Shown here piece after piece: positions 9,721-25,179 of a stretch of 44,500 nt of DNA; position 1 is the first letter of the stretch, and each line of letters starts with the position of its first letter. The position numbers and the translations under genes were made by a program. The notes below the pieces were generated by a model. That model worked only from the letters and a program-made list of their open reading frames with translations. It did no database searches and was not told the origin of the DNA. The DNA comes from Bugula neritina (Eukaryota > Bryozoa > Gymnolaemata > Cheilostomatida > Bugulidae), in assembly GCA_964035545.1 (NCBI GenBank), contig OZ037773.1, forward strand, positions 4,287,251 through 4,331,750, given 5' to 3'.

Positions 9721-10717
9721 TCAGAGAGATGGCCAAGAGGAAGCGCATCACTCAGTAGCGTTTTGACGATCTCACCTCGAATTCATAGGTCAAGGTCACA
9801 GTATAGAGACCGATATGAATACCCTCGCAGTTCAAGTAGAGGGCACAGTGAGTGCATATAAATGATCAACTGCTTTGCGTTTTGGTTTTTAGATAGTGTT
9901 ATTACTAATTTACATAATATACAACAAGATCTATACATACACTTATATATAACATTTAATGATTTTAAAAAATTTAACGTAATATATTAAGTTCAGTATA
10001 CTACTTCATTAGAAAAATATTTTACTTTTTAAAAACACTAATAAACTTAATGACTGACTTGGCCTTTGCCTGTGATTCTATAGGAATGATAAAATATGAT
10101 GTGAGAATACCAGAGGGACGGTCACGCTCCCCCCTTAAATATCATGATGACAGGTTGTATTCGGAGTTCCTCAAAAGTCATAGGAATGCAAAGTTTAACC
10201 CCCAGGGTTATGGTGAAAGTAGTCAAAGTGGATATCCTTCCCACCCTGAGCCTACAGCCTCAAGTGTAAGTCAGTTTGAATATGAAATCAGCAGACAAAT
10301 TTGGTTTCAATTTGAGGCACTAAGATAATCATTGAACAAAGAATTTCTCTCTCCATTTACTACAGCAACTGCACAAGTTTATACTTGATATGTTTATAAT
10401 AAGTCAAAGAAAAACAATGTTCTAGATTAAAAATTGTAGCAAAAGAAGTTTTGTTTGAATAAGAATTTTAACCAGCACCTTAAACTAAGGTACACGTCAA
10501 TATTTGACCAGGATTACCACCCTAGTCGAGTATTAGCATATATTTTGAGGAATTTCATCAGTCTATTAGTATCATATGTGAAATAAAATCAAGTTTGAAA
10601 GTGAAAGTCGTCAAATTGTAGCATGGAAATGTTTGTACAATTCAATTATTTTAGGTAGAGAAAGTAGCTGCTGCAACTAAGGTGGACCAAGACATGATAT
10701 CATGCATTATATTGTAA
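9721..10717 (+). CDS. Exons 4-6, probable 3' part of the helix-hairpin-helix gene
   Basis: Three exons with matching phases: 9721-9847 (acceptor behind a pyrimidine tract, donor GTGAGT), 10084-10265 (acceptor TATAG, donor GTAAGT) and 10655-10717 (stop TAA). Only one frame of the first exon is open, and it enters in phase 0, which matches the GTAGGT donor at 1528. Joined to exons 1-3 the total is 1020 coding bases, exactly 340 codons, with no internal stop. The product is rich in Arg/Ser/Tyr (for example RSRSQYRDRYEYP and EGRSRSPLKY), resembling a low-complexity RS-type tail. An AATAAA signal follows at 10756. The alternative is a separate gene whose first exons I have missed. The exons are clear; the link across 8.2 kb of transposon-filled intron is inference. 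Confidence 0.65.
10266..10654 (+). other. Intron 5 of the helix-hairpin-helix gene
   Basis: Begins GTAAGT and ends TTATTTTAG. Nothing else recognised in it. Confidence 0.5.
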
Positions 10718-10755
10718 TTTTGGCTTGTATGTGTAAATACAAATAGTATATTTCC

Positions 10756-10761
10756 AATAAA
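10756..10761 (+). promoter_or_regulatory. Poly(A) signal AATAAA
   Basis: AATAAA about 40 bases after the stop codon at 10715-10717, consistent with the 3' end of the upstream spliced gene and just before the H2B 3' end on the other strand. Confidence 0.6.
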
Positions 10762-10852
10762 ATATGATACACTACTTATTATAGCACTTATTCTGCAGTG
10801 ACAGTTACTGGATTTTTATGTGCAACAGAACAACTCTTTCGAAGAACATAGT

Positions 10853-10868
10853 GGCCCTGAAAAGGGCC
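10853..10868 (-). terminator. Histone 3' stem-loop of H2B
   Basis: Minus strand GGCCCTTTTCAGGGCC, a 6-bp stem with a TTTC loop, followed downstream on the same strand by a purine-rich histone downstream element (GAAAGAGTTG, about 10832-10841). It directs SLBP/U7-dependent processing of non-polyadenylated histone mRNA. Confidence 0.95.
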
Positions 10869-10898
10869 GTTGGGGTATGAATCAGGGATTTAAGACGT

Positions 10899-11267
10899 CT
10901 ACTTGGAGCTGGTGTATTTGGTGACTGCCTTTGTACCCTCAGATACAGCGTGTTTGGCTAATTCTCCTGGGAGAATTAGTCTTACTGCGGTCTGAACTTC
11001 TCGGCTGGTAATGGTGGATCTTTTATTGTAATGAGCAAGTCTTGATGCTTCACCAGCAATTCTCTCAAAAACATCATTGACGAAACTGTTCATGATTGAC
11101 ATTGCCTTGCTGGAGACACCAGTGTCAGGATGGACCTGCTTTAAGACCTTATAAATGTAGATTCCATAGCTTTCTTTCCTTTTCCTCTTCTTTTTCTTAT
11201 CGCCAGTGCGGGCTGCCTTAGCCTTTCCTGCTTTCTTTGCACCTTTAGAGCTAACTTTAGGAGGCAT
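10899..11267 (-). CDS. H2B: Histone H2B
   Basis: 122 residues from [20 protein letters not shown]. An upstream in-frame Met at 11309 adds 14 residues unlike any H2B and is rejected. The core fold is typical ([36 protein letters not shown], ending AVTKYTSSK with the ubiquitinated Lys context). IAGEAS and RLILPGEL differ slightly from the common IAAEAS and RLLLPGEL. It packages DNA with H2A in the nucleosome. Transcribed divergently from H2A across a 305-bp promoter, intronless, with a 3' stem-loop, so of the S-phase class. Confidence 0.98.
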   Translation of the reverse strand: MPPKVSSKGAKKAGKAKAARTGDKKKKRKRKESYGIYIYKVLKQVHPDTGVSSKAMSIMNSFVNDVFERIAGEASRLAHYNKRSTITSREVQTAVRLILPGELAKHAVSEGTKAVTKYTSSK

Positions 11268-11572
11268 GGTACTTCGAGTCCGTAATTTACAATGTTGAAT
11301 GATTCCCATTACAGTTGCGCGTCATTATATCATGCAAAATATGTAAATTAGATAGTTCTACGCTTTTCATTGGCCAACGGTAAATAGCTCATTGTTTATT
11401 GTAATCATTAGGGCGCGCATATTTGAATAAACTCTACTAAGACGTCCGTTAAACAGCCGTTATATGATTGGATAATGTCTAACTACTGTTTATGCATATA
11501 AAAACAAACCACGTTGTTTTCGAATGATCATTCAGCATCAAAGTATCGTTGCTACTATTAAATTACTATAAA
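11268..11572. promoter_or_regulatory. Bidirectional H2B/H2A promoter
   Basis: 305 bp between divergent start codons. TATAAAAA at 11497-11504 serves H2A. ATATAAT on the minus strand at about 11324-11330 serves H2B, next to an octamer-like ATGCAAAA (11332-11339). CCAAT-type motifs (ATTGG) lie near 11370 and 11467. Confidence 0.75.
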
Positions 11573-11950
11573 ATGTCTGGACGTGGAAAAGGAGGAAAGG
11601 CCAAAGGCAAGAGCAAGACTAGATCTTCGAGGGCTGGACTGCAATTCCCAGTCGGAAGAATACACAGGCTGCTCCGTAAGGGCAACTATGCCGAGCGAGT
11701 TGGTGCCGGTGCCCCAGTTTATCTTGCAGCTGTAATGGAATACTTGGCTGCTGAAGTTTTGGAGTTGGCAGGAAATGCTGCCAGAGATAACAAAAAGACC
11801 AGAATTATCCCCCGTCACCTGCAACTAGCCATCAGGAATGATGAGGAGTTGAACCGACTCCTGGGAGGTGTCACCATTGCTCAAGGTGGTGTGTTGCCAA
11901 ACATACAAGCTGTGCTGCTGCCCAGCAAGACCAAGAAAGCTGCAGCCTAA
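11573..11950 (+). CDS. H2A: Histone H2A (canonical)
   Basis: 125 residues from [20 protein letters not shown]; the upstream Met at 11549 is rejected because H2A starts MSGRGK. Contains [20 protein letters not shown], the acidic-patch region ending in [11 protein letters not shown], and a short Lys-rich tail TKKAAA. There is no SQE motif, so it is canonical rather than H2A.X or H2[13 protein letters not shown] has Met where Leu is usual. Intronless and divergent from H2B. Confidence 0.98.
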   Translation: MSGRGKGGKAKGKSKTRSSRAGLQFPVGRIHRLLRKGNYAERVGAGAPVYLAAVMEYLAAEVLELAGNAARDNKKTRIIPRHLQLAIRNDEELNRLLGGVTIAQGGVLPNIQAVLLPSKTKKAAA

Positions 11951-11979
11951 CTGTCGACTAGAACCCAACTAAACCCAAT

Positions 11980-11995
11980 GGCCCTTTTCAGGGCC
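11980..11995 (+). terminator. Histone 3' stem-loop of H2A
   Basis: GGCCCTTTTCAGGGCC followed by ACCA, with a purine-rich AAAGAGTG element about 15 bases downstream. Confidence 0.95.
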
Positions 11996-12019
11996 ACCAA
12001 TTGATTCCTAAAGAGTGTT

Positions 12020-12700
12020 CATTATCATTGCTATTACAAATAGCATAACATGTCACATTGTTGCTAAATTTTACAATTTTAGGATATTCACTCATGCTTG
12101 TAGAGGAGGTATTTCGCCTCAGATACGTTACAGTAGCGACTTGATTTGTTAAATTATTGTACGCGCATGTAGCAAATCTTACTACTACTAGCACTATTAC
12201 TACCACTAGCAGTTTAGGTTGTAAGAGGATAGGAGTTATCTCATGAAAACGTCGACTATAGAGTATAGTATAAGTATTTGAATACAATCGCAGTTCTCAG
12301 CTGTGGACAGTCATTAAAATTATCAGTTAGCCTTATGTGTTCTGCAAATCATTGGAATACCCACAGCACGTAACAGCAGATTTGAAACGTGTAGATTGTT
12401 ACATACACCACCGAGAACTTTTCAGTATAATTATATTGCGGATAAGTTAAGGTTATCTGTATTATTATAACTATTTGCCCCTCCTACTTGACAAATTTAT
12501 TTACCTCAACTCGTTATCGCTATGATATTAGGCAATTATTGCAGCTGCCCCACCCCACAATCAACCTTGGTGTTATTCAATCTATGTAGTATGTACAATA
12601 CGGGTAATCATTCAAGGATATTTAACTTTTGAAAACTAAGTTATGTACAATTACTATAAACTACAAGATTGAGAACATGAACTACACTTTGGTAGGAGAT
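12020..12700. other. H2A-H4 intergenic DNA
   Basis: Between two convergent histone 3' ends. AT-rich, with a (TACTAC)-like patch at 12178-12205. No gene seen. Confidence 0.5.
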
Positions 12701-12703
12701 GGT

Positions 12704-12719
12704 GGCCCTGAAAAGGGCC
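12704..12719 (-). terminator. Histone 3' stem-loop of H4
   Basis: Minus strand GGCCCTTTTCAGGGCC, 29 bases after the H4 stop codon. Confidence 0.95.
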
Positions 12720-12748
12720 GTTGGGGTTATTGAAATGCTACATCTAGT

Positions 12749-13744
<996 letters not shown>

Positions 13745-13770
13745 ATTACTTGAAGCTATACAACCCCAAC

Positions 13771-13786
13771 GGCCCTTTTCAGGGCC
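13771..13786 (+). terminator. Histone 3' stem-loop of H3
   Basis: GGCCCTTTTCAGGGCC followed by ACCA, 26 bases after the H3 stop; duplicated at 34855-34870. Confidence 0.95.
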
Positions 13787-13799
13787 ACCAATATTATCA

Positions 13800-14271
13800 A
13801 GAGTCATTACTGTTCAAATCCTAATATTTGTAGTTGTTAGTATTACTCTTCCTAGTTTCTTGTTGCCATTAGCACTTAGTTCTATTAGTATTAGTCTGTA
13901 AAAGCAACACTGTAAGTTGCACTTTCAATTAATCTTGGCTAGGAATGCAGACAGTTATTTTTTAAATGTAAACCTGCAGCTGCTACTCAAGTTTGGCTAA
14001 CTGAGTAAGTCCCTGGTCTACTTGACAGTAGCTGCCTATGAAATCCACTATGTGCATTATTTATTAATGAGAACCATTTTTAATAATAAAAGGGTATGCA
14101 GTGTCTTATAATTGAACAAATAATAAAAATACATGTACGTATATAATGTGTAGAATAAATTTCCCTTCACCTAGTGTTGAGTTAGGACAAGTAAAACAAC
14201 AGAATTGATTGAAATACAGTCACTACATGATATACTTATACTAGTCTACTGTCACTACTAGCTGTGGTACT
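13800..14271. other. Spacer between H3 and gene Y (unit 1)
   Basis: No gene seen. Colinear with 34871-35368 in unit 3. TTTATT near 14058 gives a minus-strand AATAAA that could be the poly(A) signal of gene Y. Confidence 0.5.
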
Positions 14272-15013
14272 CTATTTACTAATTAGGCACAGGCTTTCCT
14301 TTATCTCATCTGGTGTGCAAGTAGCCTCAGGTCTACAGCAATGACACACAATGTCTCTGAAAATAGACAACCTCTCCTCCGTGGCTTCTGCTTCTACCAC
14401 TACAAGCATAATGGTTCTTAATGGCAGACAAATACAAGGCTATTGGCTTTTGTAATGACTCGAATTGTTCTATACGCAGCACAGAGTTGGAGTAACTAGT
14501 CCCAACTCCAACTCCAATCCCGAGAAGCCGAAACTACTGCACTCACTCACCCCCTAATTGGAGCTGCATATAGAACAATTCCCACAATAGCAACTCGTCT
14601 AAAACTTGTAAGTGACTGAGTAACTTTTATCATGACATGACCTAAAAATACCCGATGCATAATACGTTTTACTCTACTAAACATAATTCAAAAGCTTAAA
14701 TAACATAATACATCATAAATGTCATGAGAGCATAACTCTATGCTGCACAACTTGACATAAATATTATAGCAACTTGAGGTCCTGAATGAATAATCTCATG
14801 CATACCTCCATCCCAGGGGCAAACAGCGAAGAGATCGTTGATAATCTGATGCTTGCAGGCGTCATGCGCTTCTCCAAAGTCACATATTATGACTGGAAGC
14901 TGTCGACTTGGAAACCACTCGTTAAATACATTTGCTCCAACTTGACTCAACAAGAGAAAGAACGCAACTCCTATTAGTACTCCTCTATAACAAAATATAT
15001 GACAGTTTACCAT
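14272..15013 (-). pseudogene. Gene Y copy 1: small Cys-rich secreted-type protein, frameshifted
   Basis: Exon 1 (15013-14806, phase 1 exit at a GTATGC donor) encodes a hydrophobic, signal-peptide-like leader (GVLIGVAFFLLLSQVGANVF), then a Cys-containing domain with NEWFPSRQLPVIICDFGEA and ending CPWDG. Exon 2 (14469-14272) is colinear with the intact exon 35565-35369 of unit 3, but one extra base (TAATGG versus TATGG near 14411) shifts the frame, so the conserved Cys-rich tail (CHCCRPEATC in unit 3) is lost. Exon 1 itself is open here. The leader might instead begin at a TATAG acceptor just inside the ORF, with an upstream exon that I cannot identify. Family not recognised. Confidence 0.5.
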
Positions 15014-16116
15014 TTGGAAATAGCCAAAAGCAGGATGTTGATTGCCAACCGCAATTGCTCTTTCTGTGTGGTTTATACATTTGACTGCATATTTCTTTAT
15101 TTAAATTCAAATCATGATTAAGTTTATTGCTACTTTAATTGCAGCGAGCAAGGTTGCACTAAAACAATTTAAAAACTTGTATATATAACTTAATAATATG
15201 TGTAGTAAAAAATATATCTAATATTATGTACTATATATAAAGAAATAACGTACATCATATATATATTTTCAATATATATTACAGGTATATAATATTACAT
15301 TATTACAATATAATAGGATATCATCAATAAAAAATTACATTTCTCTCCTCACCTTTTCATTGTGTTCCTTCTTGTACAACTATGTTACTTTCTAGTCATA
15401 CAACCATTTTATGCTTGCGTGCTTTTATACTCATAATTGAGGTTTCCAGTCTAAAAATAGTTGAGATAAAATCTTAAATACTTATCCTAAATCAAGTGGT
15501 GGAGAAGAAATAATATAGATTAATAGCATCTGATTACTTAGAGCTAACAAGCACTTATCTGTCTAGTCATGCGCCAGTGTAGCACTTGCCAGATAACTGG
15601 TTGCCAAAATAGAGTAAGTTTCAATGTGAGTTATAAATTTCAGCAGTGTAATATCTGTGTAAATTGTATATTTACCATGCACCTTACCATCTCACAGGCT
15701 CTGATATAACTTTCAGACCACACTAAACTTAATACATGACTAAACGCAGCACAAGCTCCATATTATGTTATGTCTAGGTACGAGCGGTTAGAGCTGCTAG
15801 TTTATATGATCTTTTCAAACAAAGAGCTGATTCTTATCACTTATCATTTGGAAAGAGAATGAATAGCAGAATGTGCTGCAGACAAATCTAGTCATTTATT
15901 TATAGGATAAAACTGTATTTAAATAATTTTTTAATTAGTCTGATGCAAATGGCAATTATAATTATTGATCATATTGTTTGTTGTAGAACTTAGAGTCTAA
16001 TTGTTGTAAGCATTATCGATCTTGAAATCAATAGATATATTATATATATAGTACAATTAATGTAATACGTAATGTCTGTGGTGTCTGTATCAGAACGCTT
16101 GTAACTGGTTACTGAT
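15014..16116. other. AT-rich spacer of unit 1
   Basis: Colinear with 36111-37216 in unit 3. No convincing ORF, RNA gene or element; short TA runs only. Confidence 0.5.
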
Positions 16117-16365
<249 letters not shown>

Positions 16366-16625
16366 GTGTACAGCAGCTGTTTCGAGATTTGCCCCCTCAT
16401 CAGCACAGAACAGAGTACCATGGCTCATACAGTGGCAATAGTAGAAACTTATAGTTTTACTAAAGCATATTTAAAAGGTGTGCAAAACTAAGCCGGAGAG
16501 CTCAGTGACTCTAGGGGTCACCTAGGAGTCACAAGCCTTGCTAAATGCTAGCAGCTTGAGTTTGTGACCATGGTGAGAGTGCTCAATCACTTAGTGCCAT
16601 TGCTAAGCATTAAATAAGAGCATAA
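16366..16625 (+). repeat. Interspersed microsatellite-linked repeat, copy 1a
   Basis: Core GTGTACAGCAGCTGTTTCG, CCCCTCATCAGCACAGAACA and AGTACCATGG, then ACCTAGGAGTCAC. It begins exactly where the (TA)n ends. A second direct copy follows at 16637. Type unknown; possibly a short non-autonomous element. Confidence 0.8.
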
Positions 16626-16636
16626 GATCTTAATTT

Positions 16637-16840
16637 GTGTAAAGCAGCTGTTTTGGGATTTGTCCCCTCATCAGCACAGAACAGAGTACCATGGCCCACA
16701 CCTTCGCGATAGTAGAAACTTATAGTTTTACTAAAGCATATTTAAAATGTGTGTAAAACCAAGTCAGATAGCTTAAATGGCTCTAAGGGTCACCTAGGAG
16801 TCACGAGCATGTGTGAAATTTATGAACTTCGATCAATATT
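16637..16840 (+). repeat. Interspersed microsatellite-linked repeat, copy 1b
   Basis: Direct repeat of copy 1a (GTGTAAAGCAGCTGTTTTGG, then CCCCTCATCAGCACAG). Here the preceding microsatellite is absent and the sequence runs on into unit DNA. Confidence 0.75.
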
Positions 16841-18391
16841 GTAACACGATATTATAGCAGGTGAAAGGTGAGTATTTGCAGAGAGAAAAAGGAAAAAGAA
16901 ATAGTTATAAATTGATATGGAAAAGATAATAATATGGTACCATATATAGAGTAGTATTATATAACAAGTCATATTACATAGTCTGAGTGATGGTGTGCTA
17001 TAGCCCAAAACAGTTCACATTAGGTAGATGATGTGAGCATGTTAAGAGAAATCAAATTTTATTTTGACGGATTCGGAGTTGTTCATCGATATTTTAATAA
17101 GAGTTTATTTAAAAAAGTGGTATTTGATAAGATGCACCTTTTGTTCAGTATAAATAATGAATACTATAACACATGCAATAGGTGTTTAGATATGCATGTT
17201 TGCGATGTGTGCTAGCATACACAATTCTTACTTAAAAAGGTGATATTCAGTTTATCTCTAAATACTGCATGTTTTAAGACAAAAGCTGATATAATGTATT
17301 ATTCTAGAAGGATGCAGGGTTCGGTTTAAATCATGAAGATCAATCTGCAAACTTTCAAATTCCTACTGTACATAAGTATCTGTATATAACATATAACTTG
17401 AATTTGTGCTTCTTAACCAATGCCATAGATCCTTGTCATAAATTATTTCGCTCTTAATTTCCTTTTTATTTTTTACCAAATATAACAAAAAAAACAATCA
17501 AACTAGGTACTATGTAAGTGTAAATCTGCATATATGTCTTTTTATTTTTGATCTAATATAAATGAATAATTGTGGTCTACATGAAACTGCAAGAGATTTA
17601 GAGTCAACAGCAGAAATCACTTCATTTTTGCGAATGGAACTCTGAAGGCTGATAATGAGAGTTTATTGGCACCTTTCTAATATGAATCTAACGCAATCCT
17701 TAAATAGGTGAACAAGAGAAGACAACTCTGACAGTTGAAAGAGATTAAGTTAAAACTTTGTAACCCCTACCACCTAACTTCTTACAAAATTGTGCTCAGA
17801 CTTATCACCCATACAATACTTAGTTGTTAACTAGGCTATGTAATTTTACCTAACCCAATTTAATTAGCAAAGGTAAATCAGCTTTTCATGGGCATGGATG
17901 GAGTCCAGTGTTGAATAGTTAGAGTAAAGTGAGTGCATGAATACTGTTATAGCAGAACCATATCCTTATATAATATAATCACATTATATAAGGACTTTAA
18001 CAAAATTGATCGTTTTAATAAGATATGTTTGTGCTAGCACAATAGTATACCTTTCATATTGTTTTGCAATTTTATTAACTAAAGGTTTGTTTTCATGTTT
18101 TTGTATTCTTACTTAGGCCTACTAGCTTACTTCTTTACAAACTTTTGTTCTCCTGTTTGGCCACAACGGTTTGTTATGTAATAAGGGTTGTTGACTATTC
18201 ACAAAAATTATTTTAGCGTTGCTAAGCTATGTATCTTGCCTTATATGGGTGTTAGAAGCCTTATGTTTTATATGGATATTAGAAGGGTTTTGTACAAGTA
18301 GGTTGTTTCTATGAAATATATTATGTCTATGAACTGTAGGCTATATAAAACTCTAGTTTCTATGCATTATACTGTTTTTGTTTATGTTAAG
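16841..18391. other. Unit 1 spacer, no gene supported
   Basis: Colinear with parts of 25350-26790 (unit 2) and 37740-39230 (unit 3). The short ORFs here are not conserved in frame in all three copies. Confidence 0.5.
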
Positions 18392-18460
18392 CAACGGTTC
18401 CCAACCTGTGGGGAATTTCCCTGTTGGGGAATTTCCCTGTTGGGGAAATTTGAGCTTTTC
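18392..18460 (+). mobile_element. hAT-like terminus (unit 1 only)
   Basis: CAACGGTTCCCAACCTGTGG resembles a common non-autonomous hAT terminus (CAGCGGTTCCCAACC). It marks the start of sequence found in unit 1 but not in units 2 and 3. The opposite terminus was not found. Confidence 0.35.
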
Positions 18461-19523
18461 AGATGAGGGATTTCAAATTTCTAAAACTATTTGCGCAGTT
18501 TGTTACTGCTGTTTAAGTGTTGCCATGTTTGCCAAGTTGCATTTACATATACATATATAACCCTTTCACCTATGTGTCTGCATGACACTTTACGATCTAC
18601 GTCTGCTTCTACATGCATACATGTTTTTTAATTACTTTACCCCATAACTGCTACTTGCGTTAATTGAATGGAAATTGAAAAATTCATTGAAAACAAAAAC
18701 CAACAGAAACTTTAAGCAATCATAATGCAAGCTGATCCCAATCAGCAATATACTTCATGTACCTATATTAAATAATATATTTGCTATACTAAATATTCTG
18801 AACCTATGAAAATTCATAGTACACTGATTATACATCATTGCTGTTCATATAGCAGCATTACAGCTTGTAAAGATAAACTGAAGTTGCAAGTTGCATCAGA
18901 CACGCCCATATAAAAGATGTGGTGCCTTTCCCCATTCTATGTAGAGTAAGTAATGTTTAATATAATATAATATAGAATATATGGTACAATGTGCAATATA
19001 TGAAGTATAATAATATAGTATATAGAGTATAATCTATAGTGCACAGTATGGAATATAGAGTATATAGTATATACTCTATATATTATATACTCTATACTTT
19101 AGAGCATAGAGAATATAGTATAATATATACTGTAAAGTATATTGAGTTTGTAGTATGAAGCGATAGTTTGAGCTAATATTGCATAAACAAGTAACGGTCT
19201 ATTATGTATCGAAGAATCTTCATTGCTATATATTTAAAACTTTAAATTCGCAATCAACAAGTAGTATGGCACATGAAAACTGAAATAAATATCAATTTCA
19301 TTATACTTAATTGTTATGCATGCATAAAAAGAGCTCACAATCACAGCAAAAGCACATCTATTTACTTATGCTAATAATATAGTTATATAATATAAGACCA
19401 ATAAGAACTATCAAATTGTTGTACACGAAAGCATACCTTCGACCAAGCAGGTAAAGTCGTTCAATGAGCAGTCAGCGTGTTACAAGTAATTTATAAGTTA
19501 ATACGAGAAACTGGTTGAACCAT
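18461..19523. other. Unit 1 spacer with a TATA/GTATA-rich patch
   Basis: From about 18940 colinear with 29056-29410 and 41830-42184 (degenerate TATAGAGTATA-type repeat at 18960-19140, then GCGATAGTTTGAGC). No gene seen. Confidence 0.5.
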
Positions 19524-22021
<2,498 letters not shown>

Positions 22022-22335
22022 TATTGAACATTTGGAATATTTTTTACATTTTATAAGTTAGTTACAGGTATTATCTGGAAAGTAGAGAGGTAATACTGGT
22101 CCCCTTGTGTAATGCTTTATATTTTATAGCTGTAGTTTATTAGCTAATAATAGTAAACAATAGTTTTCTCTCCATGGAGAACCAACAAACGCTGATAATC
22201 TCATTGGTTATTAGTAAACAATAGGTTTCTCTCCAATAAACCAGTTACATTGCTCACCTTTTTATCGAGTGGCGGAATCAGTTATTTAATGGCGTTTTGA
22301 TTCGCCCACATAAATGCTTTCACTCCATGCTCAAC

Positions 22336-22567
22336 AATGACATTCAGCAATTGAGCTCTCTCACCATGGTCACAAATTCAAGCTGTAAGCATTATGCAAG
22401 ACTTGTGACTCCTATAGAGCGTTACTTGAGCTCTCTGGTTTTACACACCTTTTAAGTATGCTTCAATAGAAACATAAGTTTTTTCTACTTCGAAGGTGTA
22501 GAGTGTAGACCATGTACTTTTTTTTGTGCTGATGAGGGGACAAATCTCAAAATGGTTGCTGTTCACA
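22336..22567 (-). repeat. Interspersed microsatellite-linked repeat, inverted copy (unit 1)
   Basis: Minus-strand copy of the 16366 repeat: CCATGTAC, then GTGCTGATGAGGGGACAAAT, ending GTTCACA against an (AC)-type microsatellite. Confidence 0.8.
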
Positions 22568-22728
22568 AATACACGCACACACGCACACACGCACACACGC
22601 ACACACGCACACACGCACACACGCACACACGCACACACGCACACACGCACACACGCACACACGCACACACGCACACACGCACACACGCACATACGCACAC
22701 ACGCACACACGCACACACGCACACATAT
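22568..22728. repeat. (GCACACAC)n minisatellite-like array
   Basis: Very regular period-8 ACACGCAC array of about 160 bp. In units 2 and 3 the same position holds a plain or mixed (CA)n. Confidence 0.95.
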
Positions 22729-22739
22729 ATCAAACAAAG

Positions 22740-24113
22740 TTTATAACCTTAATAAAGTTTTATTGTCTAGATGTTTAGAAATCTTTCAAATACACAATAT
22801 TCACGTCACACAGTTACACTGCATTAATTACTGATGCTTTAGAAAGGTATTGCCTAGCATGTACAGCAGGTATATATCAACCATTGACCATAATATATTA
22901 TATTATATTATATATTAATATATTATTACATTATTATATTATTTACTCATATATACTAAGATTAGCATTCGTACAGCATTCACATTTCCTGTTTGTTGTT
23001 TAAGTTGTCTCTGGAAATTGACTGGTGCTAGGAAGAACATTATTACATTGTAATTATTGTAAAAATTGTATATGTCCAATGTTAATATAAATTGATAAAT
23101 AATTGTCACAGAAGTGTTTGACTGTATAGTTTATTTGCCCTTTGATCAAGACACCTGGTGATGTAGTATGCATTGTTGGATTATGAATGTGATGCAATAT
23201 ATAAACAGCATAGCTTTTTTAATCTATGGTAATTGACATGAGTTGTATCATCTCTTAGCCGAAGTAGAAAATATTATGTTAACTTCATAACAAAAAAATA
23301 TATGGCAGATGCTTTATATTCAAAATCAAATTTCGAAGCAATTGACCTAGTTTTAACAGTGTTATAGTTTAATAATAAAGTGAAAACATTTTTGTGATGT
23401 AAAAACTTCTAAGACACTTGCACGACACTGTCACTCAGAACTCCACTGCTAGAAACTCAGAGGTTATAGATCTGTGTCGTGAGACTCTATATATATGTAT
23501 ATGTTATGCGAGGCATCTTGTAAGAGATATCAATTTGTTGAATGTTAAGTTACTATAGATGTCTGAATTTTTTCAGGTTTTTGTGATTTTACAAACACCA
23601 CAAACATAACATCACAAGAGAAAATAACTCAGAAAGCTCTACAAATATCAAACCTAAAATAACAATATTATGCAGTTTTGCATGTTACTTTACGTAGCGT
23701 CCAGGAAGAAAAATTTCTATATAAATTTTGCTTCTACCATTTCAGATGAATAGTCTAATTCTATACAACTCTGCTAAATCATGCACTATGGAGAGCTGTT
23801 GGGACCATTGAACTATAAAAGGAAGTTTTAGTTTATTGGTTGGAACCATTCAAATAATTATGCTTTATTATAATTTGATGTAAAGAGTGTCGAGGGAATA
23901 TGCGTGCTCAGAATGCTTACAATTAATTCTGTTTTATTTCAAGTCACAGTCACTGTTATAGCCAGAGTACCTGAGAGCCAAGCGTGTGTAGATATAGGTA
24001 AATGACTTCATAATTACTAAACAATAGATTCTCCCATACAGGTAGAAATGAATAACCCGCAGTCAGCTGCAGAAGTTCTGTATTAAGGAAGCTGAAAATT
24101 GGACCTAAACTAG
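22740..24113. other. Unit 1 spacer upstream of the defensin-like gene
   Basis: Colinear with 31036-32425 (unit 2) and 43765-44500 (unit 3). AT-rich; no gene seen. Confidence 0.5.
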
Positions 24114-24122
24114 TATATAAAG
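24114..24122 (+). promoter_or_regulatory. TATA box of defensin-like copy 1
   Basis: TATATAAAG about 30 bases before the likely start of a short 5' untranslated exon that ends at 24186 (donor GTGAGA). The same layout occurs in the intact copy at 32426. Confidence 0.65.
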
Positions 24123-24715
24123 GCTTAAGCCGTGGTATTCTAACCATTCCTATACTGAAAGGTGCTCGAGCAGATCATAGCTGCAGGTGAGATCATTTGT
24201 ACTACTGTATATTACTAAATTAATGCTTTCTATCTTTTACACAGACAGATAGATATTTCTATTGCATCTAAACATTTGATCATGCATGTTTCTGTTGATG
24301 TTATTAGATATTTTGAATTAGCAGTTGAAAGCGCACACAATATTTTACGCAGTAAGCATGCAAACAAAAGTTATGCGTTGAAATGTTGCCAGGTGAAGCT
24401 ATAACAAGCTGTACAAAATCGGTCATTCAAAACATATAGATATATCTTTAATATAAATTGGAAAATCACGATAAACTTTTTGTTCAAGTATAAAAACTTT
24501 TGACTAAAAAATAAAAACTATTATCCATTGAATAAATTAAAATTAATTAAACATCAACCAACTGTTTCTCAAAATGTTTGTTTTAATAATTTAAATAAGG
24601 TAGTTTTAAGGAAAGATATTAATTTTGTTTTAAGTTATAGCATTCTCCTCACATAAATTATTATCTATAATAATGTAATATTAATCTATGATATTTTTGT
24701 AGAAACCAAATCAAT

Positions 24716-25109
24716 ATGAAAGTTCTTGTTGTATTTGTGATTGCCATGATAGTCACTTATAGGGCATTGGGTAAGTGAATGATATATTATAAGTCTGTAA
24801 AAGAAAAATGATAACATTGTTTCAATACTATATATTTATGTGTATTCAAAAATACGTCCATAAGATAGAATTAATAATATTATAGAACATTATAAATACA
24901 GCTATTTTCGCCAGAAATTTAAAATCTTCAATATGTATACATATAATTTATACACGTCTAGCAAAATTATTTATATAACATCCATGCATTGTACTGTATT
25001 GCACCCCTCTTTCCAAACTGTATATCATGCATTACAAAAAGAAAGGTCGTAATATAAAATTGAGTTGTATTTTTTTCAGCTGGCTCAATAACACTAGCTA
25101 CTACTGATG

Positions 25110-25179
<70 letters not shown>

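Noticed and set aside
16820-17008. Hydrophobic minus-strand ORF, also at 37731-37931
   Set aside because: The copies differ at both ends and it overlaps the interspersed repeat; no start or splice context supports it.
17033-17215. 60-residue ORF conserved between units 1 and 3 (37956-38138)
   Set aside because: The unit 2 copy near 25575 is frameshifted by a missing A, and there is no signal or domain; conservation is explained by recent duplication.
22441-22834. Thr-His and Cys-Val repeat ORFs (also at 30787 and 43484)
   Set aside because: Translations of (CA)n-type microsatellites.
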